Source: an uncultured Flavihumibacter sp.
GTDB taxonomy: Bacteria > Bacteroidota > Bacteroidia > Chitinophagales > Chitinophagaceae
Assembly: GCA_946481605.1 (NCBI GenBank)
Contig: CAMLPA010000193.1
Coordinates: forward strand, 1-6,468
Length of the DNA stretch: 6,468 nt
Direction of reading: 5' to 3'
Within the stretch, counting starts at the first letter, position 1, and each line of letters starts with the position of its first letter. The notes beneath the pieces were generated by a model that saw only the letters and a list, made by a program, of their open reading frames with translations, was not told the origin of the DNA and ran no database searches. Below, piece after piece: positions 5,315 through 6,468 of the stretch. The translations under genes and the position numbers were made by a program.

Positions 5315-6468
5315 TCAGAATCCGAATTCGAGTTCAGCGGGCGGTAAAGGCAGTACATACCGTGCGGAAGGATAGGTTCCATTTACACCAGGCACCGCCG
5401 TACCATTCCTTCTTTTGAAGTAGAAGAAAAGTTGCCCTTCCGATGGAAATTCTTTCCAGTATTCTTTCCTGATCTCCTCCTGAATCTGATCTGCGGTGAG
5501 GGATGCCGATAAAGGAGCGGTAACACCCCTGCTGGCACGAACAGCCGTGAGGTAACTGATGGCTTTGGCGGGATCGGTCGCTTTCAGGCATTCGGCCGCG
5601 ATATAATACATTTCAGGGATCCTGATGAGTGGCATTCTCTTGGCGTACGCTTCAGTCATCCCATTGGGCTGATACAGTTTTCCGAAGAATATTTTCGGTG
5701 TGGGCAGGTTAGAAAGGTTCCGGATCAGGTACACAAGCCTGTAATCTGCGGCCCCGATGGAGCCTGACTCAAATTGTTGCGTCAGCCTTGCGGAATTGAC
5801 CGTGAGTGTGGTCTGGAAACGGCTGGAATCCAGGATATCTGTATAATTGAGCGCTATATCGTTCATAAACAGGCCAAAAATATGCTCGGTGGTAAACACC
5901 CTGTTCCGGGCGGCTTCGTTGCTGGTAGCGATGGTAGACTGTGCCACCCATGGGAATTTCTGCCCGGCCACCGCAATCACGGCTTCTGCGGCTGGCAAAG
6001 CCTTATCAGTAGCGCCCACCCAGAGCTGCGCCCGGGCCTCCAGTGCTTTCACGGCGTAATAGTTGAAACGGAGCGACCTGTTCATGAGGTAACCGTTATC
6101 TATATCCGTAGTAATCGTTTCACCGGTGAGAATAGGATCGTTTCTGAGCGCTGCCTCAGCCGCTGTGATGTCTTCGAAGATCAGCTTCATCACTTCTGCG
6201 GCAGTAGACTTTCCTGTTACCGTAGTGGCGTATGTTTTGAGGTAGGGAATTGCAGGAAGGTCCGCGCCACCCGCAGCGTACGAGGTACCGAACAGGCGCA
6301 GCAGGTCGAAATGCAGGAAAGCCCTCAACCCCAAAGCTTCCCCTTTAATGATCTGGTAATTTTTTGGAAGGAACTTCGCGGTATCAACTTTTTCCAGTTC
6401 CTGGAGCAGCTTATTCACGTTCGCGATGGCATTGTACTGGTTGGCCCAAACGCTGTTGATGATGTTTT
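5315..6468 (-). CDS. RagB/SusD family nutrient-uptake outer membrane lipoprotein (N-terminus beyond right edge)
   Basis: This is the C-terminal 383 residues of a SusD/RagB protein, the surface lipoprotein that caps a SusC-type TonB-dependent transporter and helps capture its ligand. The frame stays open through the right edge. The first visible residues contain the family pattern W-x3-Y-x2-I-x3-N (SVWANQYNAIANVN), followed by GEALGLRAFLHFDLLRLFG of the SusD-like N-terminal domain. Later come RMPLIRIPEMYYIAAECL, the TPR-type helix of the SusD_RagB domain, and a terminal LPLPPAELEFGF resembling the usual family ending. The GTG at 6418 is internal, because the conserved motif continues upstream of it. 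Compared with a usual length of about 450-550 residues, roughly the first 100 residues, including the signal peptide and lipid-anchor Cys, are missing. The stop is TGA, 20 bases before the DUF4843 gene. The partner SusC should lie just to the right. Family assignment is secure; the ligand is unknown. Confidence 0.95.
   Translation of the reverse strand, partial: NIINSVWANQYNAIANVNKLLQELEKVDTAKFLPKNYQIIKGEALGLRAFLHFDLLRLFGTSYAAGGADLPAIPYLKTYATTVTGKSTAAEVMKLIFEDITAAEAALRNDPILTGETITTDIDNGYLMNRSLRFNYYAVKALEARAQLWVGATDKALPAAEAVIAVAGQKFPWVAQSTIATSNEAARNRVFTTEHIFGLFMNDIALNYTDILDSSRFQTTLTVNSARLTQQFESGSIGAADYRLVYLIRNLSNLPTPKIFFGKLYQPNGMTEAYAKRMPLIRIPEMYYIAAECLKATDPAKAISYLTAVRASRGVTAPLSASLTADQIQEEIRKEYWKEFPSEGQLFFYFKRRNGTAVPGVNGTYPSARYVLPLPPAELEFGF

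Noticed and set aside
6416..6418. GTG as the start of the SusD-family gene.
   Set aside because: The frame continues open to the right edge, and the conserved W-x3-Y-x2-I-x3-N motif lies upstream of this codon, so it is an internal valine.

Overview
The window reads as a single minus-strand operon fragment from a Bacteroidota genome, most likely of the Chitinophagaceae/Sphingobacteriia type. The evidence is a SusD/RagB outer-membrane lipoprotein followed by a DUF4843-type lipoprotein, a PKD-like family lipoprotein and TlpA-type thioredoxin-fold proteins. This gene order is a recurring accessory arrangement in that phylum. The moderate GC content and the mostly A-rich ribosome-binding leaders without Shine-Dalgarno sequences also fit. 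Family names come from motif recognition by eye, not from a search.

Layout, in the direction of transcription (right to left). (1) 6468-5315: a SusD/RagB protein whose N-terminus lies beyond the right edge. Its SusC/RagA TonB-dependent transporter is expected further right but is not seen. (2) 5294-4554: a small DUF4843-type lipoprotein. (3) 4513-3017: a PKD-like family lipoprotein. (4) 3012-1960: a secreted thioredoxin-fold protein with the redox domain at its N-terminus and a helical/TPR-like tail. (5) 1931-513: a second secreted thioredoxin-fold protein with the opposite order, a long helical repeat region first and the WCAPC domain last. (6) 460-1: the N-terminal 153 residues of another secreted helical-repeat protein, cut by the left edge and possibly a third member of the same kind. 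Gaps between genes are 20, 40, 4, 28 and 52 bases, with no recognisable promoter or hairpin terminator, so co-transcription is likely. No stretch over 300 bases lacks a gene, and there are no RNA genes, CRISPR arrays or mobile elements.

Working model (inference): SusD with an unseen SusC captures an oligomeric ligand at the cell surface. The DUF4843 and PKD-like lipoproteins are accessory surface or periplasmic binding modules. The TlpA-type proteins do thiol-disulfide chemistry in the periplasm, either on the ligand or on the operon's own products. The substrate cannot be read from this sequence: no glycoside hydrolase, sulfatase or peptidase is present. The least ordinary points are the pair of redox proteins with inverted domain order, their nearly identical 27-base active-site coding segment, the CxxC motif at the extreme C-terminus of the DUF4843 lipoprotein, and a strong Shine-Dalgarno sequence in front of only one gene of the operon.
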